Of a DNA stretch of 64,000 nt, positions 12,439 to 23,205 are shown one piece after another. A program made the position numbers and the translations under genes. The stretch comes from Toxorhynchites rutilus septentrionalis (Eukaryota > Arthropoda > Insecta > Diptera > Culicidae). The DNA lies in contig NC_073746.1 in the NCBI RefSeq assembly GCF_029784135.1, forward strand, positions 300,025,614 to 300,089,613, in the 5' to 3' direction. Each line of letters starts with the position of its first letter. Position 1 is the first letter of the stretch. The notes beneath the pieces were generated by a model. It worked only from the letters and a program-made list of their open reading frames with translations, was not told the DNA's origin and did no database searches.

Positions 12439-14439
12439 TATGTTAGGTAATCAAACAACATGAAGTAGAAATTTTCATTCAAACTTTTATAATTTTACAC
12501 TGCACTTGGTTCTCCTGATCTGATAGAGAATTATTTACCTCCCAAGCACTAATATCACCACCAGACATCGACACTGTACATTTGTCATCGCAAATATAAA
12601 CAAATCAGACTATATAACGCACACCAACAAACCACCTCACTCGTGAACTCGAAAAGGTTTTTTTTTATTACAGAGTTGGTTTGGAACTAACTCAGTTTCA
12701 AAAACGAATTCGCTGTTAGGCAGCGGTGACACTGGATGCAGAAAAGAGGTCGTACGAATTGTATGCAATAGTGACAATAAACAACCACATTGAGTTGTAT
12801 TGGTGTGATTACATTGCTTCCCCCTTGCTTCGTTCGAATTCGTCAGCTTCTATCGAACAACATTGTTTGTTCCTCTTCATACAATCAAATTCTCGTGCGT
12901 ACTCCGATCCAAAGTAACCTTAGCCTTAGTTGTGTGTGCTCATTATTCTGGATATGATGATGTTAATTGCAACTTGTTTTGTAAAGGCTTTAAAGTTAAA
13001 ATTTTGCTCGCTTGTAGCCTTGAAAGCAGCAGTTTAACGGAAAACAGTATCTTTTCCTACCTTTATCGAGGGCTTGAGATCGGTAGCTTGCCGCTCGCTT
13101 TTTGGATCAATACCGGAACCGTGTCTTCTTCTTATTTGTGTCACAGATCCGTTAAGCTTTTTTCGCCTGTAGCCTGGAAATAGACTAATTTGGAAATCAA
13201 AAACAACTCTCTCGTAGCCTTCTCAGATTCTGGAAAGACTGGTATCTGTACGTGTGTTGGAGCGAGACAAGAGTAATAATCGTAATTAGCGATGCTCGAA
13301 AAAAACCGCAGAGAAATAAGCGCATCGGAAATAACCACAGAAAAAAAATTGCGCAATGTAATAACATGTGTTCACGGAATAAAGCGCATTTTTTATTATT
13401 AGTTGATTTTAAGCGATAACAAGTGATATGTTGGTTTGGACACGAACGTGGTTTTTAATGGAAGAAACCTGTTTAGCGCGTTATCTCAATATTGAACACA
13501 GACGTATAAAGGTAACATTTTAGACATTATTATTAGTAAAGTCTTATTTTTCGTAGTGAAACTTCCTCTGAGGTCAATGTAATGGGTGCTAAGTCCACAT
13601 CTAACGGTTTATTTTTGCCTTGAAACATATCTTTCATTGCAGTTCAAAACTTTCGTACCATGATCTGAAGACACGTCCACGCTTCTAGGTATTATGGTTT
13701 GGACACATACTTATGTTATGAAATTTTCTTTTTTCCGTAAACGCAAATATATTTTTTAATTTCGAATAGTATTAAACATATATACATCATTTGACAAAAA
13801 AGAATTCGAAAACCTGTTTAAGAAACAGACGTGGAAAATACACATTCTCTTAAACTCTGTCATTGTTGCCGGTGGTATTATATATCTGGGTATCGAGTTG
13901 AAAAAATGTTTTCACTGTGTAAATCACTTCTTCTTTTAATTCGATCACACAAATATATAATTGTGTATTGTTTGCAAGGAATATGATCGACGAGGAAAGC
14001 CTATGTGCGGTGAGATCAATGATGTATACAATTTAATTTTACCGTTTACTGTCAGCTCTTTCTTCAAACGACACAAAACGTCGTACTTCTCGGCAATCTT
14101 CTTGATGACAATATTAAGCAATCTTCTTGATGACAATATTATGAGACTTGAACGTTGAATTGTCAACAATGATAACCCCTTAGTATTTGATTTGATTCAC
14201 GCGTTCCTCTTCATCTATTTCGTCATAATTACGTCAATACTGGAGTTTGATGAATAAATAAGCATGTATTTTGTTTTGCCAACATTTAATTCCACCAGCT
14301 CAAATTTAAGTCACTGAGCCAGTGAATGTAAATTTCGTCTATGTGTTTCGTGTTTAAACCTGAAAATCGTAGAACTGAACATGTAGGAAATAACGAAAGA
14401 TTTGGATCGCTTAGAACTTGACCATGTCTGAATAGATCG
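12439..14439. other. Stretch without a recognised gene or element
   Basis: AT-rich sequence with only short open frames. A tandem 26-bp duplication ('gcaatcttcttgatgacaat') occurs at about 14092-14143. Nothing else stands out. Confidence 0.4.
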
Positions 14440-16038
14440 CAAAGATTATTTCATCAATTGAATGATAACATTTCTACGCATCTATCACAATAAAAAAAAA
14501 TAGAGAAAACAACTGAATGATTGTAAAATATCAAACATTATCTAAACGCATTAAATCCCACGTTTTAGTTGGCCATATTGCACTCCCCAAGCCGAACCGA
14601 CCAAAAAAGGCAATTAGAGTAACGGCGGAATATAAAATAATCAATATCATTGCAGAAAACGAACAGAAAACCAACGAAATAATGCATCGCAAGTCCCACT
14701 CACTTTTCACTTTTCTTTTCCTAACAGAAAACTTTCGGTTCGGTGATCATCAAGTCAACAGCTATTTGTGTCGAATAGCGAGCGGCTATATTTGCATATG
14801 CACCTATCACAACAATCACGCAGCAATCCAGCTAAATTTTGCTTCAAACATATAACCACAAATTTGAACCCCCTATTTTAGTATTTTTGATTAAACAATA
14901 TTCAAATGATGTAATCGTTGATCGTTCTTCAAACAGGACGAATTTATTTATATTGGTAAATGACAGATGATGCAAGGCCCGTTACATCGAACTTTCACCC
15001 ACACATTCGCAAGTAACCTCATTTTGTCCGAAGCCAGTCGTATCGCCGGCGAGTTGGAAGTATTTTTGAATGTACACAACGAATTATTGAAATACTTCAA
15101 TACATTTACTTGGGAAACGTTATAGTGAGCAACGCCGCGCAGCGTCAGATTCAAAATTGTCCGAACTGATTGCAATTGTGCATTTTGTAATCCGCTCGAC
15201 AATAGGCCAATCGAGTTGTGCAAATGTGGCAACCTTGCGATACAATCCGACATAGGTAACCCCGTGTTCCATTTCTGTGAAAAAATGCAAAAATGCAAAA
15301 TGGGTATTCGGTAGGAATAAACACGCTTCTAAAACAATTTTTTAAATGAAAACTAATTCTACATATCAAATATGTGTTCGATGTGAAAAAGCAACACATT
15401 CTCTGCAATTGGGGAAAAATCTTGAACGAAAATTGTGTCTGACGATGATTTTATGTTATGGATAAAGTTTTGGTGGAAATGAAAGGAAATTTATAGACAA
15501 AAAAAAAAGTAAAAAAAGTAAAACTATGTCTTCTATGCATTTAAACGATATCAAATGATAATTTTCCCTCAAATTTAAACAATTCAAAATCGCTTTCGGG
15601 TCTGCCAATCTGATAGAAAGCTCCTCGAATACGGATGAATTATTTTGACGTTCATTTTACGACAAGGCAAGGTTTCCACATTTGCAAAGAACGATCGAAT
15701 TTGAGTTGAACGGATTCAAGAATACAGGAGTCAATTTCAATCGAATCGCAAAATTGATTTTCTTTTTTCAATTTTTCTACTTTACGACCAAAATACATTA
15801 CTTTTTTCTATTTAATTTAACTTCTAAAAGATCAAACATATCAGTTACGTAAATTGAATATCATATAAACTACCGTTGAAATAGTTTCATTCGTTATTTT
15901 TTATCAATCACATTCGAATAACTTCACAGATCGTCAAACATTCAAGCACGCTAATAAGTTAGTTATGTTTCATTGAACACCCAAAATATTTTCTAGAAAC
16001 AATAGATATGACAGAACAACGTTTGCCGGGTCAGCTAG
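14440..16038 (+). mobile_element. Helitron-like element, 3' end at 16038, 5' end undetermined
   Basis: The right edge ends in TTTGCCGGGTCAGCTAG, the CTAG-type terminus shared with the Helitrons at 16473-18974, 32448-33632 and 35812-35815. The segment at 14440-14620 is similar to 59035-59180 (shared 'ctatcacaat', 'caactgaatga', 'ttatctaaacgc'), which indicates a dispersed repeat family. No TC-type 5' terminus was identified, so the left limit is approximate. Confidence 0.5.
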
Positions 16039-16659
16039 TAATAATAATAAAAAGCAAATTGATTTTTTTTAAAATTTGTTTGTCGGGGAAGAGCTTGTGT
16101 GAATTTGTGTGTGTTTTTGTGCTTATTGATGGTTGAGAACTTTTTGATCGATTATTAAATTCGTACATTGCTTCCAGATTGAAAGTGGTTTCAAAGTACA
16201 ACATATTGCAAGCCGGACGAGAAAAAGCAATTTTCCAACTGTTAAAACTGCGTTCATCGGGTCTAAACAAAAATTGAAAAATTGTTTCTACAGAGCAATT
16301 CCATTCATTCCATTCAGCCAAAAACCAACAAATTTTGACCCGACCTTCTCTGAGTTTCTTGAAAGCAACCCTCGGGCGTCTTATTCTCGGTTTAAGTTCA
16401 TTCCATGAACTGAAAATTTTATTTCCTTTTTTTTTTATTTGTCGAATGCGTCTTTGACGGAAATATAATTCACTAGCTGACCCGGCAAACTTCGTCCCGC
16501 CCAAAATTTGATTTTTCTTCCTAGCACTTCTACCAAAACTCATCGTTATAATGTCAGATTATTTTCAGACACAATTCTCGTTCAAGATTTTTCAACCACT
16601 TGCAAAAAACATGTTTCTCCATTACATGGAATGAATGTTTGATACAGAAAATATGATAG

Positions 16660-17270
16660 AATAAAGACAGACCCCTCCCCTCTTCTTCCCTTAGATAGGG
16701 AAGAGGAGTGTCTATTCACCATAGAAACGTTTCGTGCCACCTAAAACATGCCAAATTTGACTCCATTTGCTTGATTAGTTTTCGATTTATGCTGAAATTT
16801 GTTTTTCATTTGTATGACAGCCAACCCTAAGAGAGAGGAGAGGAGTATCTAACCACCATAGACTCATTTATTGCATCCTAAAACCTTCACATGCCAAATT
16901 TCGTTTCATTTGCTTAATTAGTTCTCGAGTAATGCAGAAATTTGTGTTTCATTTGTATGACAGACACCCCCCCCCCCCTTAGAGAGGGGGGAGAAATATC
17001 TAACCACAGTAAAACATTTATTGCACCCTAAAACTTCAATATGCCTTATTTGGTTTCATTTGCTTGAGTAATTCTCGAGTAATGCAGAAATTTTTGTTTC
17101 ATTTGTATGACAGCCCCTACCTTAGAGAGAGGGGAGGAGTATCTAACTACCGTAGAATCGTTTATTAAAAAAACCTTAAAACCTCCACATGCCAAATTTC
17201 GTTTCATTTACTTGATTAGTTCTCGAGTAATGCAGAAATTTGAGGAAGGGTCTCAAACTATCATGAAAAC
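16660..17270. repeat. Tandem ~146-bp repeats inside the Helitron
   Basis: The phrase 'tttcatttgtatgacag' recurs with its last base at 16820, 16963 and 17113, giving a period of about 143-150 bp. Each unit carries a G/C-rich homopolymer-prone stretch and 'ttattgca(c/t)cctaaaac'. The plus-strand Helitron copy and the 35590-35815 fragment contain one or two such units in the opposite orientation. Confidence 0.8.
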
Positions 17271-17346
17271 CTTCCCCGGTCCCAAACCCCCAACATACCA
17301 ATTTTCATGTCGATCGGTTCGGTAGTCTCTGAGTCCAACAGAATCA

Positions 17347-18941
17347 GACAAACAGAAAGACAGAAAGACAGAAAGACAGAAAGACAGAAAGACAGAAAGA
17401 CAGAAAGACAGAAAAACAGAAAGACAGAAAGACAGAAAGACAGAAAGACAGAAAGACAGAAAGACAGAAAGACAGAAAGACAGAAAGACAGAAAGACAGA
17501 AAGACAGAAAGACAGAAAGACAGAAAGACAGAAAGACAGAAAGACAGAAAGACAGAAAGACAGAAAGACAGAAAGACAGAAAGACAGAAAGACAGAAAGA
17601 CAGAAAGACAGAAAGACAGAAAGACAGAAAGACAGAAAGACAGAAAGACAGAAAGACAGAAAGACAGAAAGACAGAAAGACAGAAAGACAGAAAGACAGA
17701 AAGACAGAAAGACAGAAAGACAGAAAGACAGAAAGACAGAGAGACAGAAAGACAGAAAGACAGAAAGACAGAAAGACAGAAAGACAGAAAGACAGAAAGA
17801 CAGAAAGACAGAAAGACAGAAAGACAGAAAGACAGAAAGACAGAAAGACAGAAAGACAGAAAGACAGAAAGACAGAAAGACAGAAAGACAGAAAGACAGA
17901 AAGACAGAAAGACAGAAAGACAGAAAGACAGAAAGACAGAAAGACAGAAAGACAGAAAGACAGAAAGACAGAAAGACAGAAAGACAGAAAGACAGAAAGA
18001 CAGAAAGACAGAAAGACAGAAAGACAGAAAGACAGAAAGACAGAAAGACAGAAAGACAGAAAGACAGAAAGACAGAAAGACAGAAAGACAGAAAGACAGA
18101 AAGACAGAAAGACAGAAAGACAGAAAGACAGAAAGACAGAAAGACAGAAAGACAGAAAGACAGAAAGACAGAAAGACAGAAAGACAGAAAGACAGAAAGA
18201 CAGAAAGACAGAAAGACAGAAAGACAGAAAGACAGAAAGACAGAAAGACAGAAAGACAGAAAGACAGAAAGACAGAAAGACAGAAAGACAGAAAGACAGA
18301 AAGACAGAAAGACAGAAAGACAGAAAGACAGAAAGACAGAAAGACAGAAAGACAGAGAGACAGAAAGACAGAAAGACAGAAAGACAGAAAGACAGAAAGA
18401 CAGAAAGACAGAAAGACAGAAAGACAGAAAGACAGAAAGACAGAAAGACAGAAAGACAGAAAGACAGAAAGACAGAAAGACAGAAAGACAGAAAGACAGA
18501 AAGACAGAAAGACAGAAAGACAGAAAGACAGAAAGACAGAAAGACAGAAAGACAGAAAGACAGAAAGACAGAAAGACAGAAAGACAGAAAGACAGAAAGA
18601 CAGAAAGACAGAAAGACAGAAAGACAGAAAGACAGAAAGACAGAAAGACAGAAAGACAGAAAGACAGAAAGACAGAAAGACAGAAAGACAGAAAGACAGA
18701 AAGACAGAAAGACAGAAAGACAGAAAGACAGAAAGACAGAAAGACAGAAAGACAGAAAGACAGAAAGACAGAAAGACAGAAAGACAGAAAGACAGAAAGA
18801 CAGAAAGACAGAAAGACAGAAAGACAGAAAGACAGAAAGACAGAAAGACAGAAAGACAGAAAGACAGAAAGACAGAAAGACAAAAAGACAAAAAGACAGA
18901 AAGACAGAAGGACAGAAAGACAGAAAGAAAGAAAGACAGAC
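17347..18941. repeat. (GACAGAAA)n microsatellite, about 198 units
   Basis: An 8-bp unit runs for almost 1.6 kb with very few variants (for example GACAGAGA near 17741 and 18356, and AAAAACAG near 17413). Because 24 bp equals three units, all frames stay open and produce artificial 500-residue reading frames on both strands; these are not genes. It sits in the Helitron's 5' subterminal zone, where the sister copy has (CTGT)n. Confidence 0.97.
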
Positions 18942-19119
18942 AGATATCACTCCATTTTTATATATATATATAGATAGATGTGCATAGTCAAGTTTTCCGA
19001 TTTTTTTTAATCACTAGCGGCCCAATTCTATGTTTTAATAAGTTTACCGCAAAGTCATTGGAATAGCTTTGCTGTTGCACTCAAACAGACTCTCGCAACT
19101 TATTTTCTTTTCTTTTATT

Positions 19120-20023
19120 CAATGTTTCTTTTTAGTCCAAATATCTCTATGTCTCGAACATCTACTCTTTCTCTGCGATCAATTGTTGCTCTTCCAATTT
19201 TGACTTTGAATTTCAACTCTCTACTCTTCATTTCCTACTATCTACTCTATACTTTGTTCTCTCTTCTCTCTACTCTCTGCTCTTTATTTTAAACTTTCCA
19301 CTTTCTCTCCACTCTCACTACTCTCTACTCTCTACTCTTTCTACTCTCTACTTTCTCTTATCTCTTTACTCTCTACTCTCTCTATTATCTACTCTCTACT
19401 CTCTACTCTCTCTACTCTCTCTACTCTATCTACTCTATCTACTCTATCTACTGTCTACTCTATCTACTTTCTACTCTCTCTACTCTCTCTATTCTCCTTA
19501 CTCTCTACTCTCTCTACTCTCTCTACTCTCCCTACTCTCTACTATCTCTACTCTCTACTCTGTACCGTCTCTACTCTCTACTCTCTCTACTCTTCACTCT
19601 CTCTACTCTCTACTCTCTCCACTCTCTACTTTCTACTATCTCTACTCTCTACTCTCTCTACTCTCTACTCTCTACTCTCTCTATTCTCTACTATCTCTAC
19701 TATCCCTACTCTCTACTCTGTACTCTCTCTACTCTCTACTTTCTACTCTCTCTACTCTCTACTCTCTACACTCTCTACTCTCTACTCTCTACTATCTCTA
19801 CTCTCTACTCTGTACTCTCTCTACTCTCTCTACTCTTTACTTTCTACTCTCTCTACTCTCTACTCTTCCTACTCTCTACTCTCTACTCTCTCTATTCTCT
19901 ACTATCTCTACTCTCTACTCAGTACTCTCTCTACTCTCTCTCTACTCTCTACTCTCTACTCTTTACTCTCTACTCCCTACTCTCTACTCTCTACTCTCTA
20001 CTCTTCCTACCCTCTACTCTCTA
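19120..20023. repeat. Pyrimidine-rich TCTCTAC-type satellite array, left part
   Basis: Irregular mixture of CTCTA, CTCTCTA and TCTACTC units covering about 0.9 kb. It continues at 21023-22065 and 22782-22865, so one array of roughly 2 kb has been split by two insertions (20024-21022 and 22066-22781). Long frames such as the 409-codon one at 20927-22156 are low-complexity artefacts. Confidence 0.95.
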
Positions 20024-21022
20024 ATAATCATACACATCATGTCCGAGCTACAGCGGAAGTGGAGGGCCGACCAGCGTAGTAATAACCCCTGACCATAGAA
20101 GAGGAACTAATGCGAGGGCTGTTGCAAAGTGTAGTACCCCACGAGAGTCGTTGTGACGGAGTGCGCGTTATGTTGGAGGGCACTGCCTAATCGGCGCTCC
20201 GTTGGGAAGAGAAATCCTGCGAGGGTGGCTGTGACGGGGCGCGCGTCAAGTTGGAGGGCGCTTCCTAATCGGTTCACGTCTCGACAGGTGAGAAACCCCG
20301 CGAGGGTGACTGTGACGGGTTGCGCGTCAAGCTGGAGGGCAATTCCTAATCGGTACACGTCTCGACGGGTAAGCGGTATCTGGAGAGCAGGGTCAAGAAA
20401 ATGCTGGCAATGCCTGTTGGTGGATTGAGAGAGGAACATTGCGAGGGTCGTTTCGGCGGAGCGAGAGCCTAGGAGAGCATCATCAAATCGGTGGGTACCC
20501 CCACGAGAGTTGCTGTGACGGAGTGCGCGTTATGTTGGAGGGCACTGCCTAATCGGCGCTCCGTTGGGAAGAGAAATCCTGCGAGGGTGGCTGTGACGGG
20601 GCGCACGTCAAGATGGAGGGCGCTTCCTAATCGGTTCACGTCTCGACAGGTGAGAAACCCCGCGAGGGTGACTGTGACGGGTTGCGCGTCATGTTGGAGG
20701 GCAATTCCTAATCGGTACACGTCTCGACGGGTAAAAGGAAGCCTGTGCTGCGGATGTGCGTGGCGGAGTACAACGGAAACGTAAATGAGATGTATAGAGA
20801 AAAAGGGATGGATCAACGCTAGTTAGCGTTGAAAACTCGTGAAGTGCATGAGCACAGCCGCCCCCTGAAGTAGTCGCCTAGATGTGGTCCCGGGGGGAAT
20901 GAGGCTACGAGTAGAGGGCTTGGTTTTTGTGGGTGCGATCCCCACTCGACGTCTGGGTTATCCCTTCCCAGATAAGGCTGGAAGAGCGTTCCTCACCTCT
21001 ATATAAAAAAAAAAAAAAAAAA
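20024..21022 (+). mobile_element. Poly(A)-tailed retroposon inserted in the TCTCTAC array
   Basis: A GC-richer ~1-kb block with an A-run at 21005-21022 interrupts the pyrimidine array. The 14-bp CCCTCTACTCTCTA occurs directly before it (20010-20023) and directly after the tail (21023-21036), which looks like a target duplication although the array itself is repetitive. The body is made of tandem repeats; there is no RT domain. It could be the 3' untranslated end of a LINE (R1-clade elements are known to target microsatellites) or an independent SINE-like unit. Confidence 0.65.
20137..20735. repeat. Duplicated block of three ~80-bp tandem repeats
   Basis: Within the retroposon, a unit of the form 'gcgagggt.gctgtgacgg...tggagggc..ttcctaatcgg' occurs three times (20137-20375) and then again three times 362 bp further on (20500-20735), with about 120 bp between the blocks. 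The two triplets are nearly identical unit for unit, so the whole block was duplicated, not single units. Confidence 0.9.
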
Positions 21023-22065
21023 CCCTCTACTCTCTACTCTCTACTCTTCCTACCCTCCCTACTTTCTACTCTCTCTACTCTTTACTATCTCTATTCTCTA
21101 CTCTGTACTCTCTCTACTCTCTACTCTCTCTACTCTCTACTCTCTACTCTCTCTACTCTCTACTCTCTCAACTCTTTACTCTCTTTACTCTCTTTACTTT
21201 CTACTCTCTACTATCTCTACTCTCTACTCTGTGCTCTTTCTACTCTCCCTACTCTCTCATCTCTCTACTCTCTCTACTCTCTCTATTTTCTACTCTCTCT
21301 ACTATCTATTCTCTCTACTTTCTACTCATTCTACTCTCCTTACTCTCTACACTCTCCACTCTCTCTACTCTCTCTTCACTCCTCATACTCTCTCTACTCT
21401 CTTTACTTTCTACTCTCTACTATCTCTACTCTCTACTCTGTGCTCTCTCTACTCTCCCTACTCTCTCATCTCTCTACTCTCTCTACTCTCCCTATTTTCT
21501 ACTCTCTCTACTCTCTATTCTCTCCACTTTCTACTCATTCTACTCTCCTTACTCTCTACTCTCTCCACTCTCTCTACTCTCTCTTCACTCCTCATACTCT
21601 CCCTACTCTCTACTCTCTCTACTCTCTATACTCTCTACTCTCTACTCTCTACTCTCTACTCTCTCTACTCTCTACTCTCTACTCTCTCTACTCTCCACTC
21701 TCTCTACTCTCCACTCTCTCTGCTCTCTTCACTTTCTACTCTCTACTCTCTACTCTGTGCTCTCTCTACTCTCCCTACTCTCTAATCTCTCTACTCTCTC
21801 TACTCTCCCTATTTTCTACTCTCTCTACTCTCCCTATTTTCTACTCTCTCTACTCTCTATTCTCTCTACTTTCTACTCATTCTACTCTCCTTACTCTCTA
21901 CTCTCTCCACTCTCTCTACTCTCTGCTCTCTGCTCTCTACTCTCTACTCTCCACTCTCTACTCTCTACTCTCTACTCTCTACTCTCTACTCTCTACTCTC
22001 TACTCTCCACTCTCTACTCTCTACTCTCGACTCTCTACTCTCTACTCTCTCCTCCCTACTCTCTC
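21023..22065. repeat. Pyrimidine-rich TCTCTAC-type satellite array, middle part
   Basis: Continuation of the array after the retroposon. It contains higher-order copies: a block with 'ctactctgtgctc...tctcatctctctac...attttctactctctctac' recurs at about 21225, 21435 and 21750. Confidence 0.95.
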
Positions 22066-22781
22066 TAGAGATGGGCAAACCGTTCACGAACGGTACAAAA
22101 GAACTAGTTCGCCGAAAAGAGTGAACGAACGGTCGTTCTTTTTCAAAGAACGGTAGTTCTATCCACGAACTGATTCCGAAAGAACGGTTTGCGAGTGAAC
22201 TGTTTGTGAACGAACTGGTTAAGAACGAACTGTTTGCGAGTGAACTGTTTGAGAGCGAACTGATTGAGAGTGAACTGTTTGTGAACGAACTGATTAAGAG
22301 TGAACTGTCTGGGAACGAACTGTTTGAGAGCGAACTGATTAAGAGTGAACTGTTTGGGAACGAACTGTTTGAGTACGTAGTGTTTGTTGCGGGCGAACTG
22401 TTTGCGAACGGACGAGTGCAGCTGAACTGATTTGTGCTGGACGGAATAGATTAATGTAACGAGAACGCTTGTAAGAAAAATAAAACAATATTGTCATTTA
22501 TGAGCAAAATGCATGTAACGCAAGGTTTATTTTGTTAATGGTTTAATGGCAATTTTGGGTTAGAAATTAAATTAGATTTTCGTAGTTTTAAAGGCAAAGC
22601 TATATATTTTCAATTTCATGTATTCTTTCAAATCCGCGTAATATTAATATACTTCCTGATTATCAGAAAAAAATCCGGGAAAGCTGGGGCGATTCATGAA
22701 TTAGGTAACATAAAATCTCATAGTGAGGGCAAGTTAAGTGACTGAACCGTTCATCAAAGTGAACTGTTTTTCCCATCTCTA
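22066..22781. mobile_element. hAT-type MITE with internal minisatellite
   Basis: Ends are inverted repeats starting TAGAGATGGG (left TAGAGATGGGCAAACCGTTC, right side reads as TAGAGATGGGAAAAACAGTT), with ACTCTCTC directly before (22058-22065) and after (22782-22789), matching the 8-bp duplication of hAT elements, although this octamer is common in the host array. No transposase. About 12 copies of a 15-bp unit (GAACTGNTTGNGANC) at 22195-22380 produce a repetitive 74-codon frame (NELFESELIK-like) that I do not consider a gene. Confidence 0.82.
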
Positions 22782-22789
22782 ACTCTCTC

Positions 22790-23205
22790 TACTCTCTACT
22801 GTCTCTACTCTCTCCTCTCTCCTTTCTATAATCTCCTTTCCACTCTCTCTACTCTCTACTCGCTGCTCTAAAAAAACGCACACACAAACACATACACGCA
22901 CATGCACGCACAAATGAACACATGTACACACGCAGACGCGTACAGTCTCACACACAAAAAAACGCATCGCAGCTGCTGACTGCTCACTCTCTCACACTGT
23001 TTTTGATTACATCAACCAATCAACTAACCAAAACACACACTCCCGCAAACGCACACGCACACGTACATGCAAATACACGCACACACGCACACACAAACAC
23101 ATACACGCAAATGTACACGCAAACGAACACACGCAGACGCACACACTCTCTCACACAAAAAACGCATCGCAGCTGCTCACTGCTCACTCTCTCACTATGT
23201 TTGTG
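22790..23205. repeat. End of the TC-rich array and a duplicated CA-rich microsatellite block
   Basis: After the last TC-rich units (to about 22868) two related CA-rich blocks follow: 22873-22995 and 23048-23200. Both consist of 'cgcacacacaaacacatacacg'-like text and end in the same unique phrase, 'aacgcatcgcagctgct', then 'ctgctcactctctcac'. So a unit of about 190 bp was tandemly duplicated. Confidence 0.85.

Larger units (their letters stand above)
16473..18974 (-). mobile_element. Non-autonomous Helitron, minus orientation, with expanded microsatellite
   Basis: Read on the minus strand, the 5' end is TCTATATATATATAAAAATG (18974 side) and the 3' end is CCGGGTCAGCTAG (16473 side), flanked by A and T as expected for Helitron insertion. 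There is no target duplication and no terminal inverted repeat. Inside are about four tandem ~146-bp repeats (16660-17270) and, just inside the 5' end, the (GACAGAAA)n array. It shares ends and subterminal text with the plus-strand copy at 32448-33632. It has no Rep/helicase gene, hence non-autonomous. Confidence 0.85.

Noticed and set aside
16031..16543. 170-codon minus-strand frame
   Set aside because: It begins inside the Helitron terminus at 16473-16543 and runs into AT-rich DNA; no domain.
17347..18941. Possible CRISPR-like array
   Set aside because: Continuous 8-bp repeat without spacers in animal DNA; a microsatellite.
17253..18977. Four overlapping open frames of 515-565 codons on both strands
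   Set aside because: They are by-products of an 8-bp tandem repeat that contains no stop in any frame; not genes.
20137..20735. Possible coding tandem repeat (NPARVAVTGRASSWRALPNR-like)
   Set aside because: Open on both strands, lies in a poly(A)-tailed non-coding retroposon, and the repeats are explained at the DNA level.
20927..22156. 409-codon open frame rich in Leu, Ser, Tyr
   Set aside because: Translation of the TCTCTAC array and flanks; low complexity, no start context, interrupted by known insertions.
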